Assembly (NCBI GenBank): GCA_945882415.1
Contig: CAMCWC010000002.1
Location: 1-64,000 of the forward strand
Direction: 5' to 3'
Length of the DNA: 64,000 bases
DNA from: Chthonomonas calidirosea
GTDB taxonomy: Bacteria; Armatimonadota; Fimbriimonadia; Fimbriimonadales; Fimbriimonadaceae
The notes under the pieces are model-generated. The model saw only the letters and a list, made by a program, of their open reading frames with translations. It had not been told where the DNA came from and did not search any database. The position numbers and the translations under genes are program-made. Shown piece after piece: positions 1-8,510 of this stretch (position 1 is its first letter; every line of letters starts with the position of its first letter).

Positions 1-1
1 A

Positions 2-148
2 AACTATTCGCTTGTCCGGCGATTGCAGGCTCCGCCGATTGTGCGACTTTGGAACATGGGGATTCTCCAAGTCATTTCTGGCAGTTTACTGGGGGCCGGA
101 ATCCTCACCGGAATTGCCTATATCTTCAAGATCGACGTTCGACTATAG
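2..148 (+). CDS. C-terminal end of an unidentified membrane protein (5' end outside window)
   Basis: The frame is open from the first bases of the window and stops 16 bases before the proposed secG start. The 48 visible residues end in a hydrophobic stretch (roughly ILQVISGSLLGAGILTGIAYIF) followed by a short polar tail, as expected for a last transmembrane helix. An ATG at 56 could instead start a 30-residue membrane peptide. The family cannot be recognised from this fragment. It is called only because it is open to the edge, hydrophobic, and co-directional with secG. Confidence 0.35.
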   Translation, partial: NYSLVRRLQAPPIVRLWNMGILQVISGSLLGAGILTGIAYIFKIDVRL

Positions 149-149
149 G

Positions 150-155
150 TATTCT
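150..155 (+). promoter_or_regulatory. -10-like TATTCT 9 bases upstream of the secG GTG
   Basis: TATTCT lies 9 bases before the GTG at 165, the spacing seen at many starts in this window. It would give an essentially leaderless secG transcript. Part of it overlaps sequence just after the upstream stop codon. Confidence 0.35.
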
Positions 156-164
156 GTAGCCCTC

Positions 165-407
165 GTGTCGGTTACGTACCAAGTTTTACTCTGGCTGGGC
201 ATCCTTGTCGCCCTCGTTTTTAGCGTGCTCGTCATCTTGACCGGCAAAGGTGACGCCATGTCCGGCGGCGGAAGCATCCGCACCAGCTACAAAGGAAAGG
301 CTAGTTTCGACGACCAAGTGTCGAACTGGACGCTCTACCTCGGCGCGACCTTCATGGTCCTGATGCTCGCGATCGACTTCACGAGCCGATTCCTGCCAAA
401 GAAGTAA
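165..407 (+). CDS. secG: Preprotein translocase subunit SecG
   Basis: SecG is the small two-helix membrane subunit of the SecYEG protein-conducting channel. The 80-residue product has a first helix at about residues 5-25, then the Gly-rich cytoplasmic loop GKGDAMSGGG typical of SecG, and a second helix at about 54-72. The reading frame extends upstream to a TTG at 12, but that part is not SecG-like; the GTG at 165 places the start just before helix 1, which fits family length and topology. It is followed directly by a strong terminator. The C-terminus is short and basic (LPKK). Confidence 0.85.
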   Translation: MSVTYQVLLWLGILVALVFSVLVILTGKGDAMSGGGSIRTSYKGKASFDDQVSNWTLYLGATFMVLMLAIDFTSRFLPKK

Positions 408-419
408 TTAACAAAAAAT

Positions 420-453
420 AGCCCGCCCGAACGAGGTTCGGGCGGGCTTTTTC
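420..453. terminator. Bidirectional rho-independent terminator between secG and the YHS gene
   Basis: A perfect 12-bp GC-rich stem (421-432 with 436-447) closes a GAG loop, is followed by TTTTT and preceded by an A-run. It can terminate secG on the plus strand and the convergent YHS gene on the minus strand. Confidence 0.9.
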
Positions 454-462
454 GTGTCTGGA

Positions 463-750
463 TCAGACTTTCTTCTTTGGAGCCTTTGGCGTTGGGATGC
501 TTGGTCCCTTCGCAAACTTCGCTGGATCGGCCTTGAAAGCGCCTGGGCATCCGCCGCAACAGAAGAAGTATCGGCGTCCCTTGTAGTCCGCGAACATCTT
601 TTCCTTCGTTGCCTTCGCGATGTTAACGGATTCCGACGTCATGACCGCGCACTTGACCGACGTTGGAGCCTTTGGAGCCGGCTTCGCCTGGCCAAACGAC
701 ACGCTGACCGCAGCCACCGCGAGAACGGATACGAACATAAATTTCTTCAT
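463..750 (-). CDS. Secreted YHS-domain metal-binding protein
   Basis: A 95-residue protein with a signal peptide (about residues 1-22, Ala/Val-rich, ending FGQA) and a YHS-type domain. Seen: C34 in the segment KCAVM, then YKGRRYFFCCGGC (residues 56-68) with C64, C65 and C68, followed by the FKADPAKF element usual for YHS domains. YHS domains bind transition metals, often copper, in P-type ATPases and small periplasmic proteins. The tail is Lys/Pro-rich (TPKAPKKKV). The start was set at the MKKF methionine, because longer versions put non-signal sequence before a clear signal peptide and because GAAGG lies a few bases upstream. The metal and partner are not evident. Confidence 0.75.
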   Translation of the reverse strand: MKKFMFVSVLAVAAVSVSFGQAKPAPKAPTSVKCAVMTSESVNIAKATKEKMFADYKGRRYFFCCGGCPGAFKADPAKFAKGPSIPTPKAPKKKV

Positions 751-859
751 TGATTTGCCTTCGGACCGTCCAAATCGCGTAAAGAATGGATCGGCTACCC
801 TTAACTCTACGCGATTTTGCCACTGAACATACCGGCACAACAAAGGAGACCCGAACAAA

Positions 860-1567
860 ATGCCTCTGAAAATTTTGCACACGAACGATTTTCATGGTGC
901 CCTCGTCGGTCCTGCGTTAGAAAAGCTGACGGAGTTGCGGCAAGACGCCGACCTGTACTTCGATTCCGGTGACTGCATCAAAGCCGGCAACCTAGCGTTC
1001 GTCTTGCGGCCCGAAGCGATCTGGAAACACCTCGCAGACCTGAATTGCGATGCCAGCGTTACCGGAAATCGAGAATGCCACTTGTACGAATTCGCCGTGC
1101 GAATGAAGCTATCTGGGGCAACCCATCCCATACTTTGCGGAAATTTGAAGCGAAAGGGCGGCGACTATCTGCTCCCGCGCTCCCTTCTAATCCACCGCGA
1201 AGGCTACCGAGTCGGAATCGTCTCTGCGATGATCGCCATGGTTACGCCGAAGATGTCTTCCCAGTCCGCCGTTACCCTCACCTGGGAGCCCGCGAACGAC
1301 ACGATCATTCAACTTGCCGAAGAACTCCGACCTCAGGTAGATGTCCTCATCGCGCTGACCCACATCGGCCATCGGCAAGATCTGGACCTCGCGGCGAAGT
1401 GCCCGCAACTCGACATTATTTTTGGGGGTCATTCGCATACCGTCGTGCCCGAACCCGTAAAAGTAGGTTCAACGTTCGTATGCCAAGGCGGTTCGCTCGC
1501 CAAGTTTGCAGGCGTTTACCACTGGAATGACGGCGTCCTCACCGGCGGGCTAGTTCCGCTTAAGTAG
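860..1567 (+). CDS. Metallophosphoesterase of the 5'-nucleotidase/UshA N-terminal family
   Basis: A 235-residue calcineurin-like phosphoesterase. Metal-ligand motifs appear in order: HTNDFHG (7-13), DSGD (35-38), GNRE (69-72, variant of GNHE), THIGH (167-171) and GGHSHT (189-194). The arrangement matches the catalytic domain of UshA-like 5'-nucleotidases, but the C-terminal substrate-binding domain is absent and no signal peptide is visible, so it is probably cytoplasmic. Substrate unknown (nucleotide or other phosphomonoester). A good ribosome-binding site, AAAGGAG, precedes the ATG. Its last 8 bases overlap the end of the convergent acyltransferase gene. Confidence 0.8.
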   Translation: MPLKILHTNDFHGALVGPALEKLTELRQDADLYFDSGDCIKAGNLAFVLRPEAIWKHLADLNCDASVTGNRECHLYEFAVRMKLSGATHPILCGNLKRKGGDYLLPRSLLIHREGYRVGIVSAMIAMVTPKMSSQSAVTLTWEPANDTIIQLAEELRPQVDVLIALTHIGHRQDLDLAAKCPQLDIIFGGHSHTVVPEPVKVGSTFVCQGGSLAKFAGVYHWNDGVLTGGLVPLK

Positions 1568-2678
1568 AAGGCGTCGGAGCCGCTGGCTTGCGCGGGAACA
1601 GCTTTCGAGTGAGCTCAACTTCGATCCACTTAAACGTCAGTCCCGCAACCCAGATGGACAAACCTAGGCCAAGCACGATGAACGCATACGGCCCGACGGA
1701 GCTTGGCAATTTGCCAATCACCATTCGCAGGGGATGTAGAACAAACGGGTGGACCAAGTACAAGCTGTAACTAATCGCGCCAAGGTGCTGCAGCCAGCCC
1801 TGCTGCAAGAACGAAGACAGCCAGCCCTCTTCGTAAACCAAAGTCGCGAAGAAAATGAACGAGAGCGGAAGACAAGCGACCCATAGCGGCGCATCGCTAA
1901 CCGTGAAGCCCGTTCGCCCGGCGGCGGGGAGAAGGAGATAGGCCGCGATCATGGTCACCAAACCAAGCGGCGCAATCTTCAGCCAGCTCGGCGCGGTCTT
2001 CACCAAGCTGAACATCCAGTAAGTAAGCGTGCCGACGGCAAAGAACCAGAAGTACGGACGAAGCACAAGTAGCGCCACTGCCGCCGCGATTCCGACGACC
2101 GTTGCCAACACCCGCACGGCTCCATTCTTCGAAAGCCCAAGCCCCAGGAAAATCAGCGCGCTGGTTACATAGAACACGGCCTCATAACTCAGCGTCCAGG
2201 CGTTCTTCTGCGCCAACGGCCCCTCGAAAACGCCCGGAATGAAGAACAGGTTTGAGAAGAAGTGCCCGATCAACGCCGTCGGTTGCTTCTTATACGGCAT
2301 CAGATCACTTTCTAAAACCAGAGCAATCGGAAACGCAACCAGTTGCATCGCGATAAACAGCGGATAGATTCGCTTGACGCGATTGATCGCAAACTCTCCC
2401 AAGCTCTTGCTCTTCAGCAGGCTCTGCAGAATGAGAAAACCGGAGATGCAGAAGAACGCGCAAACGCCGAAAGTGCCGAGGTGGTTCAGCAGAACCGTGT
2501 CCACCCACTTCTGCCAGCCCGGAGCAAAGCCCCGATCGACCGCAATCCCGTTAACGTGCGAAATGACAACCAGCAGCGCTGCGAAGCCGCGCAAGCCCTC
2601 TATCGAAGCATTGCGGCTCGATTTCTTAGGCGTTTCTGGTTTCACGACGGTTGCTGGTTCTGTCGCCATCGCGCTCAT
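1560..2678 (-). CDS. Acyltransferase family 3 membrane protein (OafA/YrhL type)
   Basis: A 372-residue integral membrane acyltransferase. The N-terminus carries SIEGLRGFAALLVVISHV, the family-defining Arg and, about ten residues on, the His needed for acyl transfer. About ten hydrophobic segments follow. Family members O-acetylate cell-surface polysaccharides, lipids or antibiotics; the substrate here cannot be told. Its ATG overlaps the argB stop by one base (TAATG), implying translational coupling as the last gene of acs-argB-acyltransferase. A short Thr/Pro/Lys-rich cytoplasmic N-terminus precedes helix 1. Confidence 0.85.
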   Translation of the reverse strand: MSAMATEPATVVKPETPKKSSRNASIEGLRGFAALLVVISHVNGIAVDRGFAPGWQKWVDTVLLNHLGTFGVCAFFCISGFLILQSLLKSKSLGEFAINRVKRIYPLFIAMQLVAFPIALVLESDLMPYKKQPTALIGHFFSNLFFIPGVFEGPLAQKNAWTLSYEAVFYVTSALIFLGLGLSKNGAVRVLATVVGIAAAVALLVLRPYFWFFAVGTLTYWMFSLVKTAPSWLKIAPLGLVTMIAAYLLLPAAGRTGFTVSDAPLWVACLPLSFIFFATLVYEEGWLSSFLQQGWLQHLGAISYSLYLVHPFVLHPLRMVIGKLPSSVGPYAFIVLGLGLSIWVAGLTFKWIEVELTRKLFPRKPAAPTPST

Positions 2679-3526
2679 TATGGACGCATCATCGTGCCAA
2701 TTCCGGAATCGGTAAAGATCTCAATGAGCAATGAATGAGGTGACGATCCATTGATCAGGTGAACCGCATTCACACCGCCGCGCAAAGCGTCGACCGCCGA
2801 CTCCAGCTTCGGAATCATTCCCCGCGTCGCCTTTCCGTTCGAAATCAACGTCTCTGCGTCCGCGCAGGAGAGCTCGGAAATCGTCGACTGGCCATCATCC
2901 GCGTTCGACAGAACCCCGTTCGTGTCGGTCATCAGAATCAGCTTTCGGGCCGTCATCGCCTTCGCGACCGCGGCTGCCGCCATATCGGCATTGATGTTCA
3001 GCGGCTGAAACTCAGCGTCTCCCGCGATCGTGCAAACCACCGGAATCACGCCCGAATCCTGCGCATAAGTGAGCGGCGCCGTATTGATCGAGGTCACGCG
3101 ACCGGCTCTTCCCAAAGCCTCGCTAATCGGTTCGCCACGCATCAAGCCGCCGTCGCGCCCCGATAGGCCGACCGCGCTCCCGCCCTGACGAAGAATCTCC
3201 GCAACGAGCCCCTGGTTCGCCCGCAGAAGCGCCATCTCAACCGCCTCCATCGTGGCGTCGTCGGTCACGCGCAGGCCATCCAAGGTTCGCTTCTCAAGCC
3301 CAAGGCGACCGACCAAGGAATCAATCTCTGGCCCACCCCCGTGGACAAGGACGATGCGGATTCCAACCACGTGCAAAAGCAGCACGTTCCGCACCACGTT
3401 CGCCATCCGCTCTGGCTCGCGCATTGCGCTCCCGCCGTACTTAACGACAAACGTTTGGCCACGAAACTTCTGGATGTACGGCAGGGCCTGGTTGAGCACC
3501 TGCGCGACATCGGTCGGCGACATCAA
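2678..3526 (-). CDS. argB: Acetylglutamate kinase
   Basis: A 282-residue amino-acid kinase that phosphorylates N-acetyl-L-glutamate, the second step of arginine synthesis. Visible motifs are KYGGSAM near residue 29 (phosphate binding), VHGGGPEI in the glycine-rich substrate loop, and NINADMAAAAVAKA plus LILMTDTNGV in the nucleotide site. The length fits ArgB. No other arg gene is in the window. The start overlaps the acs stop by 4 bases and its stop overlaps the acyltransferase start by one base, so it is translated within an operon whose first gene makes acetyl-CoA. Confidence 0.95.
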   Translation of the reverse strand: MMSPTDVAQVLNQALPYIQKFRGQTFVVKYGGSAMREPERMANVVRNVLLLHVVGIRIVLVHGGGPEIDSLVGRLGLEKRTLDGLRVTDDATMEAVEMALLRANQGLVAEILRQGGSAVGLSGRDGGLMRGEPISEALGRAGRVTSINTAPLTYAQDSGVIPVVCTIAGDAEFQPLNINADMAAAAVAKAMTARKLILMTDTNGVLSNADDGQSTISELSCADAETLISNGKATRGMIPKLESAVDALRGGVNAVHLINGSSPHSLLIEIFTDSGIGTMMRP

Positions 3527-5487
3527 CCTTCTTTTTCCTCGTACTGAAGCTTCAAAGTAGCCACAACCGACGGATCAGCCAGCGTCGTCGTATCTCCGAG
3601 CGCTCTGCCTTCGGCTATATCTCGCAGCAAGCGACGCATGATCTTTCCGCTTCGGGTCTTCGGGAGTTCCCCGCAAAGGTACATGTCATCCGGCCGCGCG
3701 ATCGGGCCGATCTTCTCGGCGACATGACGCCGAATTTCATCGACCAACGCTGGCGTTTCCGTGACTTCTGATTTCAGAATGACGAACGCTGCAATCGCCT
3801 GCCCCTTCAAGTCGTGGGTGCGGCCGATAACGGCGGCTTCTGCAACCGCGTGGTGGTCCACCAGCGCGCTCTCAACCTCCATTGTGCTGATGTTATGACC
3901 CGCGACGAGCATAATGTCGTCAACGCGCCCCAAAAGCCACAGGAAGCCATCGTCGTCCACTGCAACCCCGTCTCCCGCGAAGTACTTGCCCGGGAATTTG
4001 CTCCAGTAAGTAGCCTGGAATCGCTCGGGATCGTTGTAGATACCGCGCGTCATGCTTGGCCAAGGTCGATCGATCACCAAGAAGCCTGAGGCCGTGGTTT
4101 CGCTTCCTGGTCCGGTGACGACTGGACCTTCCCCTTGCTCGTCCAAAATTGAAATCGCGATTCCGGGGAAAGGATGAGTGGCCGAGCCCGGCTTGTTCGC
4201 GGTGATTCCGGGAAGCGGCGTCACCATGTGCGCGCCGGTTTCGGTTTGCCACCAGGTGTCTACAATCGGGCACTTGCCGTGACCGATGTGCTCGTGGTAC
4301 CAGACCCAAGCCTCCGGATTGATCGGCTCGCCGACGCTTCCGAGCAAGCGAAGCGAACTCAAATCGCAATCCGCCGGGAAATGCTCACCCCACTTCATGA
4401 AGGTTCGAATGGCCGTTGGTGCCGTGTAAAGAATCGTTGCCTTGTGTCGCTCGATGAGCCGCCAGAATCGGTCCTTGTTCGGCGTATCTGGAGCGCCTTC
4501 GTACATCAACACCGTTCCGCCATTCGCGAGCGGTCCGTACGTGATGTAGCTGTGCCCGGTTACCCAGCCGCAGTCGGCGGTGCAGAAGAAAATGTCGTCC
4601 GGCTTCAGGTCAAACGTGAGTTTGGTGGTCGCGTAAGTCTGGGTCAGGTACCCGCCGGTGGTGTGAACAATCCCTTTTGGCTTGCCCGTTGAGCCGCTCG
4701 TATAGAGGATGAACAACATGTCTTCGCTGTCCATCGGTTCGCATGGGCAATCCGTGGCCTGCGACGCGACGAGTTCGCTCCAGGCGTGATAGAACGAACC
4801 GGTCGGGATCGGGTAATCACCGGCTCGATTCAGAACCACAACGCTCTGGACCGTTGGGCAGCCCTTCGAAACTGCCTCTTCCGTAATCTGCAGCAACGGG
4901 ACAACCTTTCCGCGACGCCAGCCGCCGTCGGCCGTGATGATCACTTTAGCTTCGGCGTCGTTCGTTCGCTCTTGCAAAGACTCCGCGCTAAATCCGCCAA
5001 AGACAACCGTATGCGCCGCGCCGATTCGAGCGCAGGCCAGCATGGCCATAGGCAGTTCTGGAACCATCGGAAGATAGATGCAGACGCGATCTCCCTTTTG
5101 AACCCCAAGCTGCTTCAGCGCGTTGCCCAACCGGCTGACTTCATCCTTCAGTTCGCCGTAGGTGACATGCCGGACGTCGCCTGGCTCGCCTTCCCAGATG
5201 ATTGCGACCTTGTCCGGATTCGCTTCAGCGTGGCGATCGATGCAGTTATACGCGGCGTTTAGCTTCCCGCCCAAGAACCACTTGGCATTCGGGGCTTCGA
5301 ATTCGCAAACCGCTCCAAATGGCTCAAACCAGTGCAGTTCCCTCGCCCACTTGGCCCACCACGCTTCATAGTCAGCGTCTGCCTCTGCATAAATGGCCGG
5401 ATCAGAAGCGTTTGCTTGCGCAACGAAGTCGGCCGCGGGCGGAAAATTCCGGTTTTCGTGAAGGAGGTTTTCGATCGGTTGCGACAT
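3523..5487 (-). CDS. acs: Acetyl-CoA synthetase (AMP-forming)
   Basis: A 654-residue enzyme converting acetate, ATP and CoA to acetyl-CoA via acetyl-AMP. The adenylate-forming P-loop is YTSGSTGKPKG. The C-terminal domain ends with KTRSGKIMRRLLR, whose Lys is the catalytic residue controlled by reversible acetylation in Acs proteins. WWQTETG and YFAGDG motifs are also present. Length is standard. It is the first gene of acs-argB-acyltransferase; a weak Shine-Dalgarno (AGGAAAG) lies about 8 bases upstream of the ATG. Confidence 0.96.
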   Translation of the reverse strand: MSQPIENLLHENRNFPPAADFVAQANASDPAIYAEADADYEAWWAKWARELHWFEPFGAVCEFEAPNAKWFLGGKLNAAYNCIDRHAEANPDKVAIIWEGEPGDVRHVTYGELKDEVSRLGNALKQLGVQKGDRVCIYLPMVPELPMAMLACARIGAAHTVVFGGFSAESLQERTNDAEAKVIITADGGWRRGKVVPLLQITEEAVSKGCPTVQSVVVLNRAGDYPIPTGSFYHAWSELVASQATDCPCEPMDSEDMLFILYTSGSTGKPKGIVHTTGGYLTQTYATTKLTFDLKPDDIFFCTADCGWVTGHSYITYGPLANGGTVLMYEGAPDTPNKDRFWRLIERHKATILYTAPTAIRTFMKWGEHFPADCDLSSLRLLGSVGEPINPEAWVWYHEHIGHGKCPIVDTWWQTETGAHMVTPLPGITANKPGSATHPFPGIAISILDEQGEGPVVTGPGSETTASGFLVIDRPWPSMTRGIYNDPERFQATYWSKFPGKYFAGDGVAVDDDGFLWLLGRVDDIMLVAGHNISTMEVESALVDHHAVAEAAVIGRTHDLKGQAIAAFVILKSEVTETPALVDEIRRHVAEKIGPIARPDDMYLCGELPKTRSGKIMRRLLRDIAEGRALGDTTTLADPSVVATLKLQYEEKEG

Positions 5488-5545
5488 CCTAGTCTTTCCT
5501 AGCCGAACTCAGAACAATCATGAGGGCCAACGGATTTTAGCGCGA

Positions 5546-5551
5546 TAGAAT
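5546..5551 (+). promoter_or_regulatory. -10-like TAGAAT, leaderless spacing to GTG 5558
   Basis: TAGAAT ends 6 bases before the GTG at 5558, with no Shine-Dalgarno between. Transcription from it should begin at or next to the start codon. Confidence 0.55.
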
Positions 5552-5557
5552 AGGCAC

Positions 5558-6064
5558 GTGACGCTTCAGGTTCCATTTATCGAATTTGCGCCGACCGTGA
5601 AACGCGTTCTGGGCATCGGCGACGCCTACATTTCGGCGCATCCTGGAGGCAGCTTGGTCACCGCCGCTTCGGCGGATAGCGCGACCGTGGTGGTCTCCGT
5701 GACCCGAGAATCGGTCGAGCAAGCTAGAACGCAACTGGAACGGCAGGGCCTCGCCATCTGGAATGGAGCTTGGGCTGTGGATGGCAGCATCGAAGACGAA
5801 CTTGCTCCGCCATTCCCCGCGCATGTAGCCGCGGTTGCCTATCGAACCTCGGAAGATCGACCCGGCCTATGGGTCGATGCGTTCGAGGGTGCCCCAAGCG
5901 AAGTCGCCGTTCTCGAAGCGATGTACGACGAGTTCGTGAAGTCCGGCCAAGTAGACCCACTCCCGTTCGAAGCGTTCATCGAAAAGGCGAAAGTCAATGT
6001 GGTGATCCTCTCGCCAGACGAGCAAGCGGCCTTCGTGACCCAAAAGAAGTCTGAACCTTGTTGA
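5558..6064 (+). CDS. Hypothetical protein
   Basis: A 168-residue soluble protein without signal peptide or membrane helix; family not recognised. It begins MTLQVPFIEFAPTVKR and is of mixed composition, with an acidic, helical-looking C-terminal half. The GTG start is supported by TAGAAT placed 6 bases upstream. It is divergent from acs and its stop is 1 base from the stop of the convergent membrane protein gene. No functional inference can be made. Confidence 0.7.
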   Translation: MTLQVPFIEFAPTVKRVLGIGDAYISAHPGGSLVTAASADSATVVVSVTRESVEQARTQLERQGLAIWNGAWAVDGSIEDELAPPFPAHVAAVAYRTSEDRPGLWVDAFEGAPSEVAVLEAMYDEFVKSGQVDPLPFEAFIEKAKVNVVILSPDEQAAFVTQKKSEPC

Positions 6065-6065
6065 A

Positions 6066-6503
6066 TTAGGCGGTGTCTTTTGGCCCGCCTAAGGCGCGCT
6101 CAACCGACTTGACCCAACACAATGCGGCAAAGCCAACGAACAGCGTCCCGAGCACGAACCAGGCGTAAGACGGAAGGCCAGGGGCACGAGGATTTTTGAA
6201 CGCCTGCACTCCGAGATAGCAAAGGAAAATGCCGATGCCGACGTTTGCGATCGCTACGACCTTTAGGTAATAGATGCCGAACTCTGAAGAGATGTAGCCC
6301 GGGATGGCGGGCTCGTGCTCGTCGCAGTACTCGTCCACCAAATCCATCGCTTCCTTCATCTGGATTCGCCGCTTTTCGGCCAAAGCGAGCGCGATCATGC
6401 GCCGCGAGATCGGCTTGTAAGCTTCTCTTGCTTTGGTCACTTCCCCCTGAATAATTTCTTCTACGGGCTGCAGTGAAGTTGAATCCTGAACGACAATCGA
6501 CAT
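6066..6503 (-). CDS. Hypothetical membrane protein with two C-terminal helices
   Basis: A 145-residue protein with a charged helical N-terminal half (residues 1-77) and two transmembrane segments (about 78-102 and 111-132), ending in a short cytoplasmic-looking tail. The start was set at MSIVVQDS because the upstream extension is unlike a protein N-terminus and because a TATACT hexamer (6519-6524) sits 15 bases before this ATG. Family not recognised. Two C-terminal helices behind a soluble region suggest a membrane-anchored accessory protein, but the role is unknown. Confidence 0.6.
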   Translation of the reverse strand: MSIVVQDSTSLQPVEEIIQGEVTKAREAYKPISRRMIALALAEKRRIQMKEAMDLVDEYCDEHEPAIPGYISSEFGIYYLKVVAIANVGIGIFLCYLGVQAFKNPRAPGLPSYAWFVLGTLFVGFAALCWVKSVERALGGPKDTA

Positions 6504-6518
6504 GGTTCCTGTGATGAA

Positions 6519-6524
6519 AGTATA
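6519..6524 (-). promoter_or_regulatory. -10-like TATACT upstream of the 6503 start
   Basis: Minus-strand TATACT 15 bases before the ATG at 6503; it would leave a leader of about 8 bases. Confidence 0.4.
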
Positions 6525-6690
6525 GTGAAACCCAGACAGGCGCAAGGTTAACCGCACCCTTGTAAACGTTTTATGCGAAAAACTCCGCAGTTTTGCTAAG
6601 GCAGTTGCCCTTAGTTTTGGCAACCGGTTTGGGTAGCTTGGTCTTCCGCTCTCGACCGCTCCGCTCGCGGTCCTGCCAGAGTGCAAGCCA

Positions 6691-7875
6691 ATGATGGTTA
6701 ACGAAATCGCCGCTCAGTTTGATCTTGGAGAAGTTATCCGGATCGAGTCCTTCGAGGAAAAAGGCAATATCAACTCCGACGCCTTTCGGGTGGTGGCAGA
6801 TGGCGATTGGCTGCTCCAACGAATCAACCCCGAAGTCTTCCGTTTTCCCGACCGCGTGATGACCGGCTACGTTCAATGGCTGGATGCCTCCAACGCGTTT
6901 GCCCTGGTTAACCCCGATCTCGGTTGGCGCGAGCTTGAGCTTGCCGAAACCGCCGACGAAACGCCGTGGCTCGAGTCGGAGCACGGCTGGTGGCGGGCTT
7001 CCCGGCTCCTGCCAAACGTACGTGGCTACCGGAAACTCGATGGTGCTCCAGCAAATGCCAGCTTCGAACTCGGCCGCGGCCTTGCCATTTCCCGCGCCAT
7101 TGGCTCGATGCTCGTTGCCGAAGAAATCGAACCGAGCCTGCCTGGCTACCGGGATGCCGAACAGTACTGGCGCCAGCACCAAGCGATATGGTCCGGCGAA
7201 CCAACGGCTTACCTTCCCGAAAGCCCAGAGCTTTTGCAATCCACAGGACGTCATTTCGAACGCCGCCTCGGCGAGCCTGAATTCGAAGCGCGCCGAGACA
7301 ACCCCGTAGCACAGCAGATCGCTCGCCTTCTTCAAGCGCACCTAACCGAAGGTCGTTACCTCAGCGCTGGACTGGCTTCCGGCGAGCTCGAAAAAACGGT
7401 CATCCACGGTGACACCAAGCTGGACAACTTCCTGTTCGATGCTTCTTCCGCCGAAATCTGCGCCCTCATCGATCTCGATACAGTGATGCCGCACACCTGG
7501 CTCGTGGACTTTGGCGACAGCATGCGATCCGTTGCAAACCTTGCCGGGGAGCACACTGAGAATCCCGCGCAGGTCTCGTTCCACCTTCCGACGTTCGAGT
7601 CCGCCGTAAACGGATTCCTGTCGCTTGCAGACGAGCTGACCGATGCCGAGGTCAAAGCCCTCAGCGTCGCCCCGCTAAGCCTCGCTTGGGAGCAGTGCCT
7701 GCGGTTCTTCACCGACTACTTGCGTGGAGACACTTACTACGTTCTCCAAGACCAGCCCGTAGACTTCAACCTGCATCGTGCCGCCGTTCAGGCCACGTTG
7801 CTTGAGTCTATGCTCGCTCAGCAGGAAGAAATGAATGCGATCGTCTTGAGATCGGTCGAAAGCACCGCGGACTAG
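6691..7875 (+). CDS. Phosphotransferase of the aminoglycoside/N-acetylhexosamine kinase (APH/NahK) family
   Basis: A 394-residue kinase-like protein. The catalytic loop VIHGDTKLDNFLFD (near residue 236) supplies the Brenner-type Asp and metal-binding Asn; IDLDTVMP (near 260) and DFGDSMR (near 272) follow. The sequence IDLDTVMP...DFGD is characteristic of N-acetylhexosamine 1-kinases (NahK), so a sugar 1-kinase role is more likely than drug resistance. This rests on motif resemblance, and the substrate is unproven. The gene ends inside its own terminator hairpin. The ATGATG start leaves one codon of ambiguity. Confidence 0.8.
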   Translation: MMVNEIAAQFDLGEVIRIESFEEKGNINSDAFRVVADGDWLLQRINPEVFRFPDRVMTGYVQWLDASNAFALVNPDLGWRELELAETADETPWLESEHGWWRASRLLPNVRGYRKLDGAPANASFELGRGLAISRAIGSMLVAEEIEPSLPGYRDAEQYWRQHQAIWSGEPTAYLPESPELLQSTGRHFERRLGEPEFEARRDNPVAQQIARLLQAHLTEGRYLSAGLASGELEKTVIHGDTKLDNFLFDASSAEICALIDLDTVMPHTWLVDFGDSMRSVANLAGEHTENPAQVSFHLPTFESAVNGFLSLADELTDAEVKALSVAPLSLAWEQCLRFFTDYLRGDTYYVLQDQPVDFNLHRAAVQATLLESMLAQQEEMNAIVLRSVESTAD

Positions 7876-7891
7876 AAGATCGCGGTGCTTT
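7859..7891 (+). terminator. Rho-independent terminator overlapping a stop codon
   Basis: Inverted repeat AGCACCGCG (7861-7869) / CGCGGTGCT (7881-7889), extended by A-T pairs and followed by TTTT. The left arm is coding sequence and the TAG (7873-7875) lies in the loop. Confidence 0.75.
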
Positions 7892-7907
7892 TGGCTACCC
7901 GAACGGG

Positions 7908-8510
7908 TTACTCCGGCTTTGGCTCCTCGGAATACTCGCATTCCGGCGTTGGCACACCTTTGTCGTAACCTTTCGAGTTAGGATAGAGAACGTGATAGAT
8001 CCCGTCTGTATCGGGTTCCGCGGGGAATCGTAACTCACACTCGGTGAACTTTCCGATTTCTCCGTCCCGGAAGAGGACAAGATGATAGCCACGAGGCTGG
8101 AACCGATTCATTCCTGGAGCCTTCGCCCTGCGATTGTAGTAGTGATACACCTCCGTTACCGCAAGAACCTCCGGCGTCTCCGCATACTTCGGGAACCCAA
8201 GGTTCGTTGACTTGTGGAACGTGACGTTCTCTGCAAGATCGGAAAACGGCATTCGCCGGTCACTCTTGGACAGCGCACGGATCGCTGCTTCCGAAAAGTC
8301 TTGCGCCTTAAGACGGGCATAAATTGAACGAAGGTGATTCACACCTGCTTCAACATGCTCGGGTCGAGGTGCTCTCACCTCTCCGACTGGTCGTGGTGCA
8401 GTAACACCACGCACTGCTTTCGGACCCGCCAAGGCTTTTCCAAGCCCGAAACCTGCCGAAACAACAACGATCCCTATTAAGATTTTGGTGCTTGAGTTTA
8501 AGGTGCCCAT
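7908..8510 (-). CDS. Hypothetical membrane-anchored or secreted protein
   Basis: A 200-residue protein with an N-terminal hydrophobic segment (residues 9-29, ILIGIVVVSAGFGLGKALAG) that acts as anchor or signal, a Pro/Arg-rich linker (30-52), then a soluble domain containing VYHYYNRR and YHLVLFRDGEIGKF. The C-terminus is acidic and Pro-rich. Family not recognised. Its start overlaps the 3' end of the Cys-rich secreted protein gene by 13 bases, which suggests co-translation of the two. Confidence 0.65.
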   Translation of the reverse strand: MGTLNSSTKILIGIVVVSAGFGLGKALAGPKAVRGVTAPRPVGEVRAPRPEHVEAGVNHLRSIYARLKAQDFSEAAIRALSKSDRRMPFSDLAENVTFHKSTNLGFPKYAETPEVLAVTEVYHYYNRRAKAPGMNRFQPRGYHLVLFRDGEIGKFTECELRFPAEPDTDGIYHVLYPNSKGYDKGVPTPECEYSEEPKPE